Shown: positions 6,595 through 16,920, numbered from the stretch's first letter. The stretch is DNA of 64,000 nt from a bacterium (GCA_905221295.1 CAJNCP010000001.1:186001-250000); one strand, 5' to 3'. Notes: generated by a model not told the origin, from the sequence alone. Numbers and translations are program-made.

Positions 6595-8808
6595 ATGACA
6601 AAACAAGTGTTTCAAACGACTTTTGCGGGTCGTGAGTTAATCGTAGAGACTGGTCAGGTTGCTAAGCAAGCAAATGGCGCAGTTGTCGTGCGTTACGGTG
6701 AGTCAACTGTATTGACTGCGGCCGTTATGTCTAAGAAGATGGCAACTGGGGATTTCTTCCCTCTTCAAGTCAACTACGAAGAAAAAATGTATGCGGCTGG
6801 GAAGTTTCCTGGTGGCTTTATGAAACGTGAAGGACGTCCTTCAACAGATGCGACTTTGACAGCGCGTTTGATTGACCGTCCAATCCGTCCTATGTTTGCG
6901 GAGGGGTTCCGTAATGAAGTCCAAGTCATCAACACAGTGCTTTCTTACGATGAAAATGCCTCTGCTCCAATGGCAGCTATGTTTGGTTCATCATTGGCAC
7001 TTTCTATCTCAGATATTCCGTTTGACGGACCTATTGCTGGGGTACAAGTGGGCTATGTCGACGGCCAAATCATCATCAACCCTAGTCAAGAACAAGCAGA
7101 GCGTTCGCTTCTTGAATTGACAGTAGCTGGGACCAAACACGCTATCAACATGGTTGAGTCTGGTGCCAAAGAATTGTCAGAAGAAATCATGTTGGAAGCT
7201 CTTCTGAAAGGGCATGAAGCTGTTAAAGAATTGATTTCCTTCCAAGAAGAAATCGTTGCTGCGGTCGGTAAGGAAAAAGCAGAAGTGGAATTGCTTCATG
7301 TAGACGCTGACTTGCAGGCTGAAATCATCGCAGCCTACAACAGCGACCTCCAAAAAGCGGTCCAAGTAGAAGAAAAATTGGCTCGTGAAGCTGCAACTCA
7401 AGCAGTTAAAGACCAAGTGACTGCTGTTTACGAAGAAAAATATGCAGACCACGAAGAATTTGACCGTATCATGCGTGATGTGGCTGAAATCTTGGAACAA
7501 ATGGAACACGCTGAAGTGCGCCGTTTGATTACAGAAGATAAGGTACGTCCTGACGGTCGTAAGGTTGATGAAATCCGTCCTTTGGATGCGGTTGTTGACT
7601 TTCTTCCTCGTGTGCACGGTTCAGGTCTCTTTACTCGTGGGCAAACTCAAGCCCTTTCAGTCTTGACCTTGGCTCCGATGGGAGAAACTCAAATCATCGA
7701 TGGTTTGGATCCAGAGTACAAGAAACGCTTTATGCACCACTATAACTTCCCTCAATACTCTGTAGGGGAAACTGGTCGTTATGGTGCACCAGGTCGTCGT
7801 GAAATTGGTCATGGGGCTCTTGGTGAGCGTGCCCTTGCTCAAGTCTTGCCAAGTTTGGAAGAATTTCCATACGCGATCCGCTTGGTAGCAGAAGTCTTAG
7901 AATCAAACGGTTCTTCTTCTCAAGCTTCTATCTGTGCGGGAACGCTTGCCCTTATGGCTGGTGGTGTGCCAATCAAGGCGCCAGTAGCAGGGATTGCTAT
8001 GGGTCTCATCTCAGATGGAAATAACTACACTGTTTTGACAGATATCCAAGGTTTGGAAGATCACTTTGGAGACATGGACTTCAAGGTTGCCGGTACTCGT
8101 GAGGGGATTACAGCTCTTCAAATGGATATCAAGATCCAAGGGATTACTGCTGAAATCTTGACTGAGGCTCTTGCTCAAGCCAAGAAAGCGCGTTTTGAAA
8201 TCCTTGATGTGATTGAAGCAACCATTCCAGAAGTTCGTCCAGAATTGGCTCCAACTGCTCCGAAAATTGATACCATCAAGATTGATGTCGACAAGATCAA
8301 GATTGTCATCGGTAAGGGTGGAGAAACCATCGACAAGATTATCGCTGAAACAGGCGTTAAGATTGATATCGACGAAGAAGGAAATGTGTCCATCTACTCT
8401 AGCGACCAAGATGCCATTAACCGAACCAAAGAAATCATCGCTGGCTTGGTTCGTGAAGCCAAAGTGGATGAAGTTTACCATGCTAAAGTTGTTCGTATCG
8501 AGAAATTCGGTGCCTTTGTCAATCTCTTTGACAAGACAGATGCCCTCGTTCACATCTCAGAAATGGCTTGGACTCGTACCAACCGTGTCGAGGACTTGGT
8601 AGCTATCGGTGATGAAGTCGACGTTAAGGTTATCAAGATTGATGAAAAAGGCCGTGTTGATGCTTCTATGAAGGCTCTTCTTCCTCGTCCACCAAAACCA
8701 GAACACGATGAAAAAGGTGAAAAGTCTGAACGTCCTCACCGTCCACGTCATCACAAGGACCACAAACCTAAGAAAGAAGTTACAGAAACACCAAAAGATT
8801 CAGAATAA
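6595..8808 (+). CDS. pnp: Polyribonucleotide nucleotidyltransferase (PNPase)
   Basis: A 737-residue 3'-5' phosphorolytic exoribonuclease. Domain order: RNase PH-like domain 1, helical domain, RNase PH-like domain 2 ([28 protein letters not shown]), KH domain ([15 protein letters not shown]) and S1 domain ([14 protein letters not shown]...VHISEMAW), then a basic, His-rich tail. It takes part in RNA decay and tRNA 3'-end turnover and acts as a trimer in the cytoplasm. The open frame extends to a TTG at 6544, but AAAGGGG lies 6 bases before the ATG at 6595, which gives the usual family start [10 protein letters not shown]. The 5' region holds two tandem structured elements. cysE follows 15 bases later. 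Confidence 0.97.
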   Translation: MTKQVFQTTFAGRELIVETGQVAKQANGAVVVRYGESTVLTAAVMSKKMATGDFFPLQVNYEEKMYAAGKFPGGFMKREGRPSTDATLTARLIDRPIRPMFAEGFRNEVQVINTVLSYDENASAPMAAMFGSSLALSISDIPFDGPIAGVQVGYVDGQIIINPSQEQAERSLLELTVAGTKHAINMVESGAKELSEEIMLEALLKGHEAVKELISFQEEIVAAVGKEKAEVELLHVDADLQAEIIAAYNSDLQKAVQVEEKLAREAATQAVKDQVTAVYEEKYADHEEFDRIMRDVAEILEQMEHAEVRRLITEDKVRPDGRKVDEIRPLDAVVDFLPRVHGSGLFTRGQTQALSVLTLAPMGETQIIDGLDPEYKKRFMHHYNFPQYSVGETGRYGAPGRREIGHGALGERALAQVLPSLEEFPYAIRLVAEVLESNGSSSQASICAGTLALMAGGVPIKAPVAGIAMGLISDGNNYTVLTDIQGLEDHFGDMDFKVAGTREGITALQMDIKIQGITAEILTEALAQAKKARFEILDVIEATIPEVRPELAPTAPKIDTIKIDVDKIKIVIGKGGETIDKIIAETGVKIDIDEEGNVSIYSSDQDAINRTKEIIAGLVREAKVDEVYHAKVVRIEKFGAFVNLFDKTDALVHISEMAWTRTNRVEDLVAIGDEVDVKVIKIDEKGRVDASMKALLPRPPKPEHDEKGEKSERPHRPRHHKDHKPKKEVTETPKDSE

Positions 8809-8823
8809 GAAAAGGAGAAATGT

Positions 8824-9441
8824 ATGGGATGGTGGCGCGAAACCATTGATATTGTAAAAGAAAATGATCCAGCGGCACGCAACAGTTTGGAAGTTTTGCT
8901 GACTTATCCAGGCGTCAAGGCCTTAGCTGCTCACCGTCTCTCGCATTTTCTATGGAATCATGGCTTCAAACTCCTGGCTCGAATGCACAGTCAGTTTTGG
9001 CGCTTTTGGACCCAAATCGAGATTCATCCGGGTGCCCAGATTGACTCAGGTGTCTTTATCGACCACGGTTCAGGTCTGGTGATTGGAGAGACGGCGATTG
9101 TTGAGACGGGAGTTCTCCTCTATCATGGTGTGACTCTTGGGGGAACAGGGAAAGACTGTGGCAAACGCCATCCGACTGTCCGTCGAGGCGCGCTCATCTC
9201 TGCTCATGCTCAAGTTATTGGCCCAGTGGAAATCGGTGAAAATGCCAAAGTCGGTGCTGCTGCAGTAGTCGTGGCAGACGTACCTAGTGATGTGACAGTT
9301 GTCGGTATTCCAGCTAAGATTGTTCGCGTTCATGGACAGAAGGATGAACCAACGATCCACGAAGTCGAAGAAAAACGAGAGTACTACGTCAATAAACTAG
9401 AGCAGGCTAGAGAAGCCAGTCACAGATCGTCGGGGTTGTAG
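8824..9441 (+). CDS. cysE: Serine O-acetyltransferase
   Basis: A 205-residue enzyme making O-acetylserine from serine and acetyl-CoA, the first step of cysteine synthesis. An N-terminal helical region is followed by a left-handed beta-helix of hexapeptide repeats, with the family motifs IHPGAQIDSGVFIDHG (catalytic His-Asp region), GVTLGGTGKDCGKRHP and VVGIPAKIV. GGAG precedes the ATG. The last codons overlap the remnant of a nucleoside phosphorylase gene in another frame, so the extreme C-terminus (ASHRSSGL) may be sequence captured when that gene was lost. It lies between pnp and cysS, suggesting a cysteine-related operon. Confidence 0.95.
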   Translation: MGWWRETIDIVKENDPAARNSLEVLLTYPGVKALAAHRLSHFLWNHGFKLLARMHSQFWRFWTQIEIHPGAQIDSGVFIDHGSGLVIGETAIVETGVLLYHGVTLGGTGKDCGKRHPTVRRGALISAHAQVIGPVEIGENAKVGAAAVVVADVPSDVTVVGIPAKIVRVHGQKDEPTIHEVEEKREYYVNKLEQAREASHRSSGL

Positions 9442-9704
9442 AGAGTAGTAATGCCTTTTATCGAGAAACGCCTGATAAGGTCAAGCGTCGCTTGGCTGCT
9501 GGAGCCAAAGTGGTGGACATGGAAGCTTCAGCTATCATGGCTTGGAGTCAATTTCGCAAGAGTAAAGTCTATCAGTTCTTCTACACAGCTGACTATGTGG
9601 ATCATCATAACCGAACCTGGGATGCTCGCCATGAAGAGCGGACAGCTGATGCCATGACTTTTTTCACTATCGCTTTGACAATAGCAAAGGAACTAGAAAG
9701 GTAA
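9424..9704 (+). pseudogene. C-terminal remnant of a nucleoside phosphorylase
   Basis: A frame without a plausible start encodes about 90 residues: SSNAFYRETPDKVKRRLAAG, then AKVVDMEASAIMAWSQF and a helical end TFFTIALTIAKELER. The VDMEASA segment is the ribose-binding signature of uridine/purine nucleoside phosphorylases (PNP/UDP superfamily). Only the last third of a normal 250-residue protein remains, and it begins inside the 3' end of cysE in a different frame. A TTG at 9492 could start a 70-residue product but has no good ribosome-binding site. I read it as a decaying gene after a deletion that joined it to cysE. Confidence 0.75.
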
Positions 9705-9712
9705 CTACAAGA

Positions 9713-10234
9713 ATGGCAGTATATTTTTACGGCTGTATCACCATGGATGGCTACTTGGCAGACACCCAGCACAGGATAGACTGGCTGCATCAGCTTGGTT
9801 CTGTAGAGGATACAGGCTATGATGATTTTTACAGGCAAATGGATATCACCATCATGGGCAAGCGGACCTTTGAGGAAATCCAAGATTTACAAGATGTAGA
9901 AAGTTTTTATCAAGCTACGGAAAACTATGTCTTTACGCATGATAGGCACCTGTCTGTCAGCAATTACCAGCCAGTAGCTGGGGATGTGGTGGACTTTGTT
10001 CAGCAGATTGACAAAGGCAAAAATGTCTTTGTGATTGGTGGTAATTCCTTGGTAGGACCGCTCTTGGATGCGAATCTTTTCGACCACCTCATTATTCAGA
10101 TAGCACCCCTTATCCTAGGAAAGGGGGTTCCCCTCTTTACCCAAGAGGAGGGGCAGCGCTTTTACCAACTGGATAGCCTCAGACAATTTGGCCCTTTTGC
10201 AGAGCTGGTTTTCAGCCGAAAAAGTCAGAAATAG
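9713..10234 (+). CDS. Dihydrofolate reductase family protein (RibD C-terminal-like)
   Basis: A 173-residue protein of the DHFR-like/RibD_C family: YFYGCITMDGYLADTQHRIDWL at the N-terminus, ITIMGKRTFEEI in the cofactor region, VFVIGGNSLVGPLLDANLFDHL (glycine-rich NADP-binding segment) and LILGKGVPLF. These are NADPH-dependent reductases of unknown substrate, related to YwjB/YyaP types. The start ATG follows AAAGG at some distance. It lies between cysE and cysS, probably cotranscribed, but nothing in the sequence links it to cysteine metabolism. Confidence 0.8.
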   Translation: MAVYFYGCITMDGYLADTQHRIDWLHQLGSVEDTGYDDFYRQMDITIMGKRTFEEIQDLQDVESFYQATENYVFTHDRHLSVSNYQPVAGDVVDFVQQIDKGKNVFVIGGNSLVGPLLDANLFDHLIIQIAPLILGKGVPLFTQEEGQRFYQLDSLRQFGPFAELVFSRKSQK

Positions 10235-10251
10235 AGAAGGGAGTGGACTGC

Positions 10252-11595
10252 ATGATTAAAATTTACGACACCATGTCTCGTGATTTGCGAGAATTTGTCC
10301 CAATCGAGGACGGAAAGGTTAAGATGTATGTTTGTGGGCCAACCGTTTACAACTATATCCACGTGGGGAATGCTCGTTCAACGGTAGCCTTTGATACCAT
10401 TCGTCGCTACTTTGAATATCGTGGCTACGAAGTTTCCTATATTTCCAATTTTACGGATGTGGATGATAAGATTATCAATCGTGCCAAAGAAGAAGGCATC
10501 ACGCCTCAAGAAGTTGCGGACAAGTACATCGCTGCCTTTCGTGAGGATGTGACAGCCTTGGGCGTGAAACCTGCGACTCGTCATCCGCGTGTTGTAGAGT
10601 TTATGGCGGACATCATCCGCTTTGTGGAAGACTTGATTGGAAAAGGATTTGCCTACGAGAGCCAAGGGGATGTCTATTTCCGTGTGGAAAAATCCCACAA
10701 CTATGCTAAATTGGCCAATAAAACCTTGGAAGATTTGGAGCTAGGTGCTTCAGGTCGTACCGATGAAGAAACAGCTCGCAAGGAAAATCCTGTAGACTTT
10801 GCCCTTTGGAAAGGTGCAAAACCAGGCGAGATTTCTTGGGACAGTCCTTGGGGAACTGGTCGTCCGGGCTGGCATATCGAGTGTTCAGTCATGTCGACAG
10901 AGATTTTGGGAGATACCATTGATATCCACGGTGGTGGAGCCGACCTTGAGTTTCCGCATCACACCAATGAAATTGCCCAGTCAGAAGCAAAAACAGGCAA
11001 GACTTTCGCCAACTACTGGATGCACAATGGCTTTGTCAATATCGATAATGTCAAGATGTCTAAATCCTTGGGCAACTTCATTACGGTACACGATGCCCTC
11101 AAAACCATCGATGGTCAAGTGCTTCGTTTCTTCTTTGCCACTCAGCATTACCGCAAGCCTATCAACTTTACAGAAAAAGCAGTGCGGGATGCAGAGACTA
11201 ATCTCAAGTATCTGAAGAACACTTACGAGCAACCATTTACTAGAAATGTAGATGCTCAAGAGTTGAAAGTCTTTAAAGATAAGTTTGTTGCAGCCATGGA
11301 TGAGGATTTCAACTCTGCCAATGGTATCACAGTTGTCTTTGAAATGGCCAAATGGATCAATTCAGGCAACTATGATGCTGCTGTCAAGCAAGCTCTTGCG
11401 GCCATGTTGGAAGTCTTCGGAATTGTCTTTGTTGAGGAAGTTTTGGATGCAGAAATTGAAGCCTTGATTCAAAAACGTCAAGAAGCGCGTGCCAATCGTG
11501 ACTTTGCGACAGCAGATCAAATCCGTGACCAATTGGCTGCTCAAGGAATTAAGCTCCTTGACACCAAGGATGGAGTGAGGTGGACTCGTGATTGA
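10252..11595 (+). CDS. cysS: Cysteinyl-tRNA synthetase
   Basis: A 447-residue class I aminoacyl-tRNA synthetase charging tRNA-Cys. The HIGH-type motif is seen as HVGNARS near residue 38, zinc-binding residues as MYVCGPTVYNYIH and GWHIECSVMS, EFPHHTNEIAQSEA, and the KMSKS loop as NVKMSKSLGNF. The C-terminal helical anticodon region ends with DTKDGVRWTRD. The GTG at 10243 is in frame, but AGAAGGGAG lies 9 bases before the ATG at 10252, which is the family start MIKIYDTM. Its stop overlaps the mrnC start by 8 bases. Confidence 0.97.
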   Translation: MIKIYDTMSRDLREFVPIEDGKVKMYVCGPTVYNYIHVGNARSTVAFDTIRRYFEYRGYEVSYISNFTDVDDKIINRAKEEGITPQEVADKYIAAFREDVTALGVKPATRHPRVVEFMADIIRFVEDLIGKGFAYESQGDVYFRVEKSHNYAKLANKTLEDLELGASGRTDEETARKENPVDFALWKGAKPGEISWDSPWGTGRPGWHIECSVMSTEILGDTIDIHGGGADLEFPHHTNEIAQSEAKTGKTFANYWMHNGFVNIDNVKMSKSLGNFITVHDALKTIDGQVLRFFFATQHYRKPINFTEKAVRDAETNLKYLKNTYEQPFTRNVDAQELKVFKDKFVAAMDEDFNSANGITVVFEMAKWINSGNYDAAVKQALAAMLEVFGIVFVEEVLDAEIEALIQKRQEARANRDFATADQIRDQLAAQGIKLLDTKDGVRWTRD

Positions 11596-11974
11596 TGTCA
11601 ATCTCATTAACGGGATTGCGCTTGCCTTCGAAGGAGATGCGGTTTATTCCATGTATATCCGTCGCCATCTCATCCTTAAAGGCATGACCAAACCCAACAA
11701 ACTCCACCAAGAGGCGACTAAGTATGTGTCAGCCAAGGCTCAGGCTCGCTTGATTTCCCTCATGTTGGAAGAGCAAGTCCTGACGGAAAAAGAAGAAGAA
11801 ATCTACAAACGTGGCCGCAATACCAATAGTCACACAAAGGCTAAAAATGCAGATGTCGTGACTTATCGTATGTCCACGGGATTTGAGGCGGTCATGGGCT
11901 ATCTCCATCTGACTGAGAATGTGGAGCGTCTAGAGACCTTGATTTCTTGGTGCATCCAAAAAGTGGAGGGCTAG
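11588..11974 (+). CDS. mrnC: Mini-ribonuclease III
   Basis: A 128-residue stand-alone RNase III catalytic domain lacking the double-stranded-RNA-binding domain. The catalytic motif is ALAFEGDAVYSMYIRRHLI, with a second acidic helix at GFEAVMGYLHL. In Firmicutes this enzyme matures the ends of 23S rRNA as a dimer. The GTG start at 11588 lies inside the cysS 3' end, so the two are translationally coupled; the cysS-mrnC order is common in Firmicutes. Confidence 0.93.
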   Translation: MIDVNLINGIALAFEGDAVYSMYIRRHLILKGMTKPNKLHQEATKYVSAKAQARLISLMLEEQVLTEKEEEIYKRGRNTNSHTKAKNADVVTYRMSTGFEAVMGYLHLTENVERLETLISWCIQKVEG

Positions 11975-11977
11975 GAT

Positions 11978-12847
11978 ATGATTGCAAAGGAATTACAGGA
12001 CTGGTTTCCTGAAGCTCAGATTTCAGATCAGCCGATTGAGAAACCAGGCTATCTTACTCTCCCTTTAGCCTCTCAGCAGTGGATTTTACTGGAGGAAGCT
12101 GGGCTCAGCGAGCGTGAAAAGCAGCTGGTTGCCCTTTTGACCCAGCAAGAGCAGGCTCGTTCGCTCAATCCTTGGTATCCCTATCTGATTGAGGGGAAGG
12201 GGCAGGCACCGCAAGCTTTCAAAAAGATTCAGCTGGTTTATTGCCATCTATCCTATTACCAACAGGAAAATCTAGCCTCTTGGCTAGACATGATGCGGAC
12301 TCTTTTTCCCAACTGCCAGACAGTGCTACAGGTCGGGGCTCAGGATTATGTATTTGTGCTTCAACAAGATAAGTACAGCTCTGTTCGCTCAATCTTATCT
12401 GATACGATTGAAGCGGTTGAGTATGACTTTGGCCTTCGTCTGTCGATCATGTTGGGGCAGGTGTGGTCTCAGACAGGCTATCAGGCCCTATCAGACTTGA
12501 TCAAAGCGGAGCGGGATTTGTTTAAGACATGGTGGCGTCAGGGTCACCAAGGTGTACACACCTTTTCCCAACTCTATCTTTGGAGTATGGGAGAAAGACT
12601 AGTAGACCTGAAGGTAACCAAGGAATGCCTGCACCAGATGATCTTGGATCAGGATCAGATTCAGGAAATTATTCTCTCCCTTTGGGAAAACAGTGCTATT
12701 CTGACCAAAACAGCCCAGCAACTCTATCTGCACCGCAATTCTCTCCAATACAAGATTGACAAATGGGAAGAATTGACAGGGCTACAGTTGAAGGAGTTGA
12801 CCGACCTTACCCTATGTTATCAGTTGATTTTACCAGATATTCTCTAA
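11978..12847 (+). CDS. PucR-type helix-turn-helix regulator
   Basis: A 289-residue protein with a C-terminal PucR-like HTH_30 domain: ILTKTAQQLYLHRNSLQYKIDKWEELTG. The preceding 200 residues are a poorly conserved sensory region without membrane segments. Members act as transcription activators of catabolic genes or as regulators related to CdaR. It starts four bases after mrnC and precedes the sugar ATPase gene msmK, so it may regulate msmK or a sugar operon elsewhere. That link is inference from position only. GGAGG lies upstream of the ATG. Confidence 0.75.
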   Translation: MIAKELQDWFPEAQISDQPIEKPGYLTLPLASQQWILLEEAGLSEREKQLVALLTQQEQARSLNPWYPYLIEGKGQAPQAFKKIQLVYCHLSYYQQENLASWLDMMRTLFPNCQTVLQVGAQDYVFVLQQDKYSSVRSILSDTIEAVEYDFGLRLSIMLGQVWSQTGYQALSDLIKAERDLFKTWWRQGHQGVHTFSQLYLWSMGERLVDLKVTKECLHQMILDQDQIQEIILSLWENSAILTKTAQQLYLHRNSLQYKIDKWEELTGLQLKELTDLTLCYQLILPDIL

Positions 12848-12892
12848 AGTTTTGTGCAAGTTGCACAGAACTTTTTAATTTTTTTGGTCACC

Positions 12893-12927
12893 TTGCCATA
12901 GAAATGTAAAGCGTTTTCATCTATAAT
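12893..12927 (+). promoter_or_regulatory. msmK promoter region with cre-like site
   Basis: A TATAAT -10 box lies at 12922-12927. GTAAAGCGTTTTCA at 12906-12919 agrees with 12 of 14 positions of the CcpA cre consensus TGNAARCGNWWWCA (mismatches at the first two) and sits between the -35 region and the -10 box. A good -35 is not obvious (TTGCCA at 12893 is 23 bases away). Carbon catabolite control of msmK is plausible. Confidence 0.6.
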
Positions 12928-12960
12928 GAAACTATCAAAATACAAAAGGAGTTCACCTCA

Positions 12961-14091
12961 ATGGTAGAATTAAATCTTAAAAATATCTACAAAAAATATC
13001 CAAATAGCGAACACTACTCAGTTGAAGACTTCAACTTGGACATCAAAGATAAAGAGTTTATCGTTTTCGTAGGTCCTTCAGGATGTGGTAAATCAACAAC
13101 TCTTCGTATGATTGCTGGTCTTGAAGACATCACAGAAGGTACTGCATCTATCGATGGCGTGGTTGTCAATGACGTAGCTCCAAAAGACCGTGACATCGCC
13201 ATGGTATTCCAAAACTACGCTCTTTACCCACACATGACTGTATATGACAACATGGCTTTCGGTTTGAAATTGCGTAAATACAGCAAGGAAGATATCGACA
13301 AACGTGTGCAAGAAGCAGCAGCAATCCTTGGTTTGAAAGAATTCTTGGATCGTAAACCTGCTGACCTCTCAGGTGGTCAACGTCAACGTGTTGCCATGGG
13401 TCGTGCCATCGTCCGTGATGCAAAAGTGTTCTTGATGGACGAACCTTTGTCAAACTTGGATGCCAAACTTCGTGTATCGATGCGTGCTGAAATTGCGAAA
13501 ATCCACCGTCGTATCGGAGCTACAACTATCTACGTAACTCACGACCAAACAGAAGCGATGACTCTTGCAGACCGTATCGTTATCATGTCAGCAACTAAGA
13601 ACCCAGCTGGTACAGGTACTATCGGACGTGTAGAACAAATCGGTACCCCTCAAGAAGTTTACAAAAATCCAGTTAACAAGTTCGTTGCAGGATTTATCGG
13701 AAGCCCAGCTATGAACTTCATCAATGTGAAATTAGTTGGTGGTGAAATTGTTTCTGACGGTTTCCGCTTGAAAGTTCCAGAAGGAGCTTTGAAAGTTCTT
13801 CGTGATAAAGGCTACGAAGGTAAAGAATTGATCTTCGGTATCCGTCCAGAAGATGTGAATGCAGAACCTGCTTTCCTTGAAACATTCCCAGAATCAGTTG
13901 TTAAAGCAACTATCTCTGTATCAGAATTGCTTGGTTCAGAATCTCACCTTTACTGCCAAGTTGGTAAAGATGAATTTGTTGCAAAAGTGGATGCTCGTGA
14001 CTACTTGCAAACAGGTGCAACAGTTGAACTTGGATTTGACTTGAACAAAGCGCACTTCTTCGACGTAGAAACTGAGAAAACAATCTACTAA
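12961..14091 (+). CDS. msmK: Multiple-sugar ABC transporter ATPase
   Basis: A 376-residue ATPase of the MalK/UgpC type. Walker [10 protein letters not shown] near residue 38, Q-loop QNYALYPHM, signature [15 protein letters not shown], Walker [16 protein letters not shown] and the H-loop THDQTEAM are all visible, followed by a C-terminal regulatory TOBE-like domain from about residue 235. In streptococci MsmK energises several carbohydrate importers that lack their own ATPase. It stands alone here with its own promoter and terminator, which fits that shared role. Confidence 0.95.
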   Translation: MVELNLKNIYKKYPNSEHYSVEDFNLDIKDKEFIVFVGPSGCGKSTTLRMIAGLEDITEGTASIDGVVVNDVAPKDRDIAMVFQNYALYPHMTVYDNMAFGLKLRKYSKEDIDKRVQEAAAILGLKEFLDRKPADLSGGQRQRVAMGRAIVRDAKVFLMDEPLSNLDAKLRVSMRAEIAKIHRRIGATTIYVTHDQTEAMTLADRIVIMSATKNPAGTGTIGRVEQIGTPQEVYKNPVNKFVAGFIGSPAMNFINVKLVGGEIVSDGFRLKVPEGALKVLRDKGYEGKELIFGIRPEDVNAEPAFLETFPESVVKATISVSELLGSESHLYCQVGKDEFVAKVDARDYLQTGATVELGFDLNKAHFFDVETEKTIY

Positions 14092-14110
14092 GATGAATAA
14101 ATAGAATAGC

Positions 14111-14147
14111 AAAGCACTGCAGAATTTCTCTTGCAGTGCTTTTTCTT
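14111..14147 (+). terminator. Terminator after msmK
   Basis: AAAGCACTGCA pairs with TGCAGTGCTTT over 11 bp across a 10-base loop and is followed by TTCTTTT. Confidence 0.92.
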
Positions 14148-14239
14148 TTAAATGCATAGGCTAGGCATGAAAACAGGCTTTTCTAGTTTTAATATTCTAA
14201 AAAAAGTGATAAAATGGTAGGAAGAATTGGAGAGAATAA

Positions 14240-16456
14240 ATGCCGAAAGAAGTGAATTTGTCGGGCGATGAGGTTGTCGCTTTAACGCAAAAATATTTAT
14301 CGAAAGAAGATGTTGCTTTTGTACATAAAGCCTTGGTTTACGCAGTTGAATGCCACAGTGGTCAGTACCGTAAATCTGGCGAGCCCTATATTATTCATCC
14401 CATTCAGGTGGCAGGGATTCTGGCTAAGCTCAAGCTGGATGCCGTAACCGTTGCCTGCGGTTTTTTGCATGACGTTGTTGAAGACACAGATGCGACACTG
14501 GATGATTTGGAGAGAGAGTTCGGTCATGATGTTCGGATTATCGTTGACGGGGTGACCAAGCTTGGTAAGGTTGAGTACAAATCACTCGAGGAACAATTGG
14601 CTGAAAATCACCGCAAGATGCTTATGGCCATGTCTGAGGATATCCGTGTTATCTTGGTTAAATTATCGGACCGTTTGCACAATATGCGGACTCTCAAACA
14701 CCTGCGAAAGGACAAGCAAGAACGGATCTCCAGAGAAACCATGGAAATTTATGCACCACTTGCTCATCGTCTAGGGATTTCCAGTGTCAAGTGGGAGTTG
14801 GAAGATCTATCTTTCCGTTATCTCAATCCAACTGAGTTTTACAAGATCACCCACATGATGAAGGAAAAACGCAGAGAACGTGAGGCTTTGGTCGACGAAG
14901 TCGTAACCAAGTTGGAAGAGTACGCTACCGAACGCAATCTAAAAGGGAAAATCTATGGCCGTCCCAAGCATATCTACTCTATCTATCGCAAGATGCAGGA
15001 TAAGAAGAAACGCTTTGAGGAGATTTATGACCTGATTGCCATTCGCTGTATCTTAGATACCCAGAGTGATGTCTATGCCATGCTGGGTTATGTGCATGAA
15101 CTTTGGAAACCTATGCCAGGCCGCTTCAAAGACTATATCGCCAATCGTAAGGCCAATGGTTACCAGTCTATCCATACGACTGTCTATGGACCAAAAGGAC
15201 CGATTGAATTCCAGATTCGTACCAAAGAAATGCACGAAGTTGCTGAGTACGGGGTTGCGGCTCACTGGGCTTATAAGAAAGGAATCAAAGGTCAGGTCAA
15301 CAGCAAAGAGTCTGCGATTGGTATGAACTGGATCAAGGAAATGATGGAATTACAAGACCAGGCTGACGATGCCAAGGAATTTGTCGAGTCTGTTAAGGAA
15401 GAGTATCTGGCGGAGGAGATTTACGTCTTTACTCCAGATGGTGCAGTTCGCTCCCTTCCAAAAGATTCAGGCCCGATCGACTTTGCCTATGAAATCCATA
15501 CCAAAGTCGGTGAAAAAGCGACTGGTGCCAAGGTCAATGGCCGTATGGTTCCACTGACAACCAAGCTCAAGACAGGGGATCAGGTTGAAATTATCACCAA
15601 CCCCAACTCCTTTGGTCCGAGTCGTGACTGGCTAAACATGGTCAAGACCAGCAAGGCGCGCAACAAGATTCGTCAGTTTTTTAAAAATCAAGACAAGGAA
15701 TTATCCGTTAACAAGGGCCGTGAAATGTTGATGGCCCAGTTCCAAGAAAACGGCTATGTAGCCAATAAGTTTATGGACAAGCGTCACATGGACGAGGTCC
15801 TTCAAAAGACCAGCTACAAGACAGAGGAAGCCCTCTATGCAGCCATTGGTTTTGGAGAAATTGGCGCTATTACCGTCTTTAACCGTCTGACCGAAAAGGA
15901 ACGCCGCGAGGAAGAACGTGCCAAGGCCAAGGCGGAAGCAGAAGAACTTGTCAAAGGTGGCGAAGTTAAGGTCGAAAACAAAGAAACCCTCAAGGTCAAG
16001 CATGAGGGTGGTGTGGTCATTGAAGGTGCTTCAGGTCTCCTAGTTCGGATTGCCAAGTGTTGCAATCCCGTTCCGGGTGACGATATTGTTGGCTATATCA
16101 CCAAGGGCCGTGGTGTGGCCATTCACCGCGTGGACTGTATGAACCTTCGCGCTCAAGAAAACTACGAGCAACGTCTCCTTGATGTGGAATGGGAAGACCA
16201 ATACTCAAGCAAGGAATATATTGCTCACATCGATATCTATGGCCTCAACCGTACAGGGCTTTTGAACGATGTTTTACAAGTTCTCTCAAACACGACCAAA
16301 AATATCTCAACCGTTAATGCTCAGCCAACTAAGGATATGAAATTTGCCAATATCCATGTGTCCTTTGGTATCTCAAATCTCTCAACTCTAACGACAGTAG
16401 TTGATAAGATTAAAAGCGTGCCAGAGGTCTACTCTGTCAAACGGACCAATGGCTAA
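14240..16456 (+). CDS. relA: Bifunctional (p)ppGpp synthetase/hydrolase (Rel)
   Basis: A 738-residue stringent-response enzyme. Domains in order: HD hydrolase (HPIQVAGIL; GFLHDVVEDTDAT, metal-binding HD near residue 77), synthetase (KGKIYGRPKHIYSIYRKM; YQSIHTTVYGPKG), TGS (IYVFTPDGAVRSLPKDSGP), a zinc-finger/helical part (RIAKCCNPVPGDDIVGYI) and a C-terminal ACT domain (IDIYGLNRTGLLNDVLQVLS). The intact HD motif says it can both make and hydrolyse the alarmone. GGAGAG precedes the ATG. dtd follows 18 bases later, a typical Firmicute pairing. Confidence 0.97.
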   Translation: MPKEVNLSGDEVVALTQKYLSKEDVAFVHKALVYAVECHSGQYRKSGEPYIIHPIQVAGILAKLKLDAVTVACGFLHDVVEDTDATLDDLEREFGHDVRIIVDGVTKLGKVEYKSLEEQLAENHRKMLMAMSEDIRVILVKLSDRLHNMRTLKHLRKDKQERISRETMEIYAPLAHRLGISSVKWELEDLSFRYLNPTEFYKITHMMKEKRREREALVDEVVTKLEEYATERNLKGKIYGRPKHIYSIYRKMQDKKKRFEEIYDLIAIRCILDTQSDVYAMLGYVHELWKPMPGRFKDYIANRKANGYQSIHTTVYGPKGPIEFQIRTKEMHEVAEYGVAAHWAYKKGIKGQVNSKESAIGMNWIKEMMELQDQADDAKEFVESVKEEYLAEEIYVFTPDGAVRSLPKDSGPIDFAYEIHTKVGEKATGAKVNGRMVPLTTKLKTGDQVEIITNPNSFGPSRDWLNMVKTSKARNKIRQFFKNQDKELSVNKGREMLMAQFQENGYVANKFMDKRHMDEVLQKTSYKTEEALYAAIGFGEIGAITVFNRLTEKERREEERAKAKAEAEELVKGGEVKVENKETLKVKHEGGVVIEGASGLLVRIAKCCNPVPGDDIVGYITKGRGVAIHRVDCMNLRAQENYEQRLLDVEWEDQYSSKEYIAHIDIYGLNRTGLLNDVLQVLSNTTKNISTVNAQPTKDMKFANIHVSFGISNLSTLTTVVDKIKSVPEVYSVKRTNG

Positions 16457-16474
16457 GATCTAGAAAGGATTTTT

Positions 16475-16918
16475 ATGAAAATCGTCGTTCAACGAGTTAA
16501 GAAAGCTCAAGTGAGTATTGAAGGTCAGGTTCAGGGAAAAATCAATCAGGGGCTCTTATTGTTGGTCGGTGTAGACCCAGAGGACCGAGAGGAAGATTTG
16601 GACTATGCTGTCCGAAAGCTCGTCAACATGCGAATTTTTTCTGATGCAGAAGGTAAGATGAATCTGTCTATCACGGATATCAAGGGGGAAATCCTCTCTA
16701 TTTCTCAGTTTACCCTCTTTGCGGACACTAAGAAAGGCAATCGTCCAGCCTTTATAGGAGCAGCTAAGCCTGATAGGGCATCAGACTTTTATGACGCTTT
16801 TAATCAAAAACTAGTACAAGAAGTGCCCGTTCAGACAGGTATCTTTGGAGCAGATATGCAGGTTGAGCTGGTCAATGACGGACCAGTCACCATCATTCTT
16901 GATACTAAAAATAGATAA
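16475..16918 (+). CDS. dtd: D-aminoacyl-tRNA deacylase
   Basis: A 147-residue enzyme that removes D-amino acids (and Gly from tRNA-Ala) from mischarged tRNAs. The signatures are [35 protein letters not shown] (SQFTL motif) and the C-terminal [10 protein letters not shown] (cross-subunit GP motif). Length is normal. It is cotranscribed with relA. Confidence 0.96.
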   Translation: MKIVVQRVKKAQVSIEGQVQGKINQGLLLLVGVDPEDREEDLDYAVRKLVNMRIFSDAEGKMNLSITDIKGEILSISQFTLFADTKKGNRPAFIGAAKPDRASDFYDAFNQKLVQEVPVQTGIFGADMQVELVNDGPVTIILDTKNR

Positions 16919-16920
16919 GA

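Noticed and set aside
8011..8553. 180-codon minus-strand frame opposite pnp
   Set aside because: Shadow of the PNPase gene; no start site or motif.
12922..12936. TATAATGAAACTAT resembling a MET-box upstream of msmK
   Set aside because: The left half-site is broken and spacing is wrong; it is better read as a -10 box followed by unrelated bases.
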